From Cranoglanis bouderius (Eukaryota > Chordata > Actinopteri > Siluriformes > Cranoglanididae), in NCBI GenBank assembly GCA_023630585.1, contig CM042565.1, positions 12,784,013-12,848,012 of the forward strand: a DNA stretch of 64,000 nt, written 5' to 3'. Position numbers and translations under genes: made by a program. This document shows, one piece after another, positions 63,425-64,000 of the stretch; position 1 is the stretch's first letter, and each line of letters starts with the position of its first letter. The notes beneath the pieces are model-generated. The model worked only from the letters and a program-made list of their open reading frames with translations, searched no databases and was not told where the DNA came from.

Positions 63425-63528
63425 AAGCTAGTGTCCCTCACCTTGTGCCGCAAGTTCCCTGGGATAGGCGCCAGGCTCCCCGCAACCCTGTGTAGGATAA
63501 GCGGTATGGAATGGATGGATGGATGGAG
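63425..63528 (+). mobile_element. tRNA-derived fish SINE, copy E, 3' tail only
   Basis: CTTGTGCCGCAAGTTCCCTG, GGCTCCCCGCAACCCTGTGT, then GGATAAGCGGTATGGAATGG and (ATGG)n; fused to the Tc1 fragment before it. Confidence 0.82.
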
Positions 63529-64000
63529 ATGTGAAATTCAGGGGAAAAAATGCAGATGACTTTTTTTGTTTGTTTTACCAAAAGTAACAGTTTAGTTGAA
63601 GAAAGTTTTCTTCAACGTCAGTTTCCTGACAGTAATTTTCTATACAATGGATTAGCTAGTAAGGCAGCTAGCGAAAAAAAGTTTACTTCCATCTGCAAGA
63701 TGGGCCTTAAAGACGGGGTTTTCCCCAAACCAGGCAGTCTGACTCTACTGTGTCAGTGGTAGAAAAAAGTAGACGTATTTGCAGCCCAAGCATTGATGGA
63801 TGAATTTTGTAAAAAAAATCTTGCCTGAAGTGTATCATTTTTCCTTTTGACCTTTCAGGCCAATTAGCTTTCTTCAGACCAATGCATAGAAATGCAGATT
63901 CATACATTCACTATAAACCGTATGCATTTCATTAGTGCCATTAGCTCTAAATATGCACCATCCCTAAAGTGTGCTACTCCAGGGGCTTGAAATAACATTT
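63529..64000 (+). other. Window end, no features seen
   Basis: No exon or repeat recognised. Confidence 0.45.

Overview
This window is vertebrate nuclear DNA, almost certainly from a teleost fish. It is AT-rich, has short exons in long introns with GT-AG borders, and is full of microsatellites, Tc1/mariner transposons and tRNA- or 5S-derived SINEs of fish type. The recurring SINE tail ending in GGATGG repeats and a second dispersed repeat look like those of catfishes (Siluriformes); that order-level guess is inference from memory.

Two protein-coding genes are well supported. (1) npr2 (natriuretic peptide receptor 2, guanylate cyclase B) runs on the + strand. Twenty-one consecutive exons from 4528 to 42946 join in frame into about 811 codons with no stop. 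They cover the second half of the ligand-binding domain, the transmembrane helix, the phosphorylated juxtamembrane segment, the kinase-homology domain, the dimerisation helix and the whole cyclase domain. The first exon (signal peptide and N-terminal ligand-binding half) lies upstream of the window. (2) spag8 (sperm-associated antigen 8, an axonemal microtubule-associated protein) runs on the - strand. Six exons from 54543 down to 48120 encode about 189 aa. The genes are tail to tail, about 5.2 kb apart; NPR2 and SPAG8 are also neighbours in mammals, which supports both calls.

Layout: 1-4527 is the intron or upstream part of npr2, with a (TA)n tract and a Tc1 element carrying an open 338-350 aa transposase. 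4528-42946 is npr2, whose introns hold a 0.7 kb polypurine tract, a 60 bp minisatellite, SINEs, at least three Tc1-family elements, two MITE-like elements and a repeated ~600 bp segment. 42947-48119 is the npr2 3' UTR and intergenic DNA with a 5S-derived SINE. 48120-54543 is spag8, followed by a compact promoter with an X-box, a forkhead site and a CRE. 54750-64000 is intergenic repeat-rich DNA with no recognisable gene.

No new multi-gene system is visible. The most notable observations are a splice acceptor of npr2 built on a (TG)n microsatellite next to an in-frame catalytic exon, a cilia-type promoter on spag8, a shortened juxtamembrane cysteine loop in the receptor, an open DD35E transposase missing one inverted repeat, and a near-intact DD34E transposon whose unoccupied target is preserved elsewhere in the same gene.
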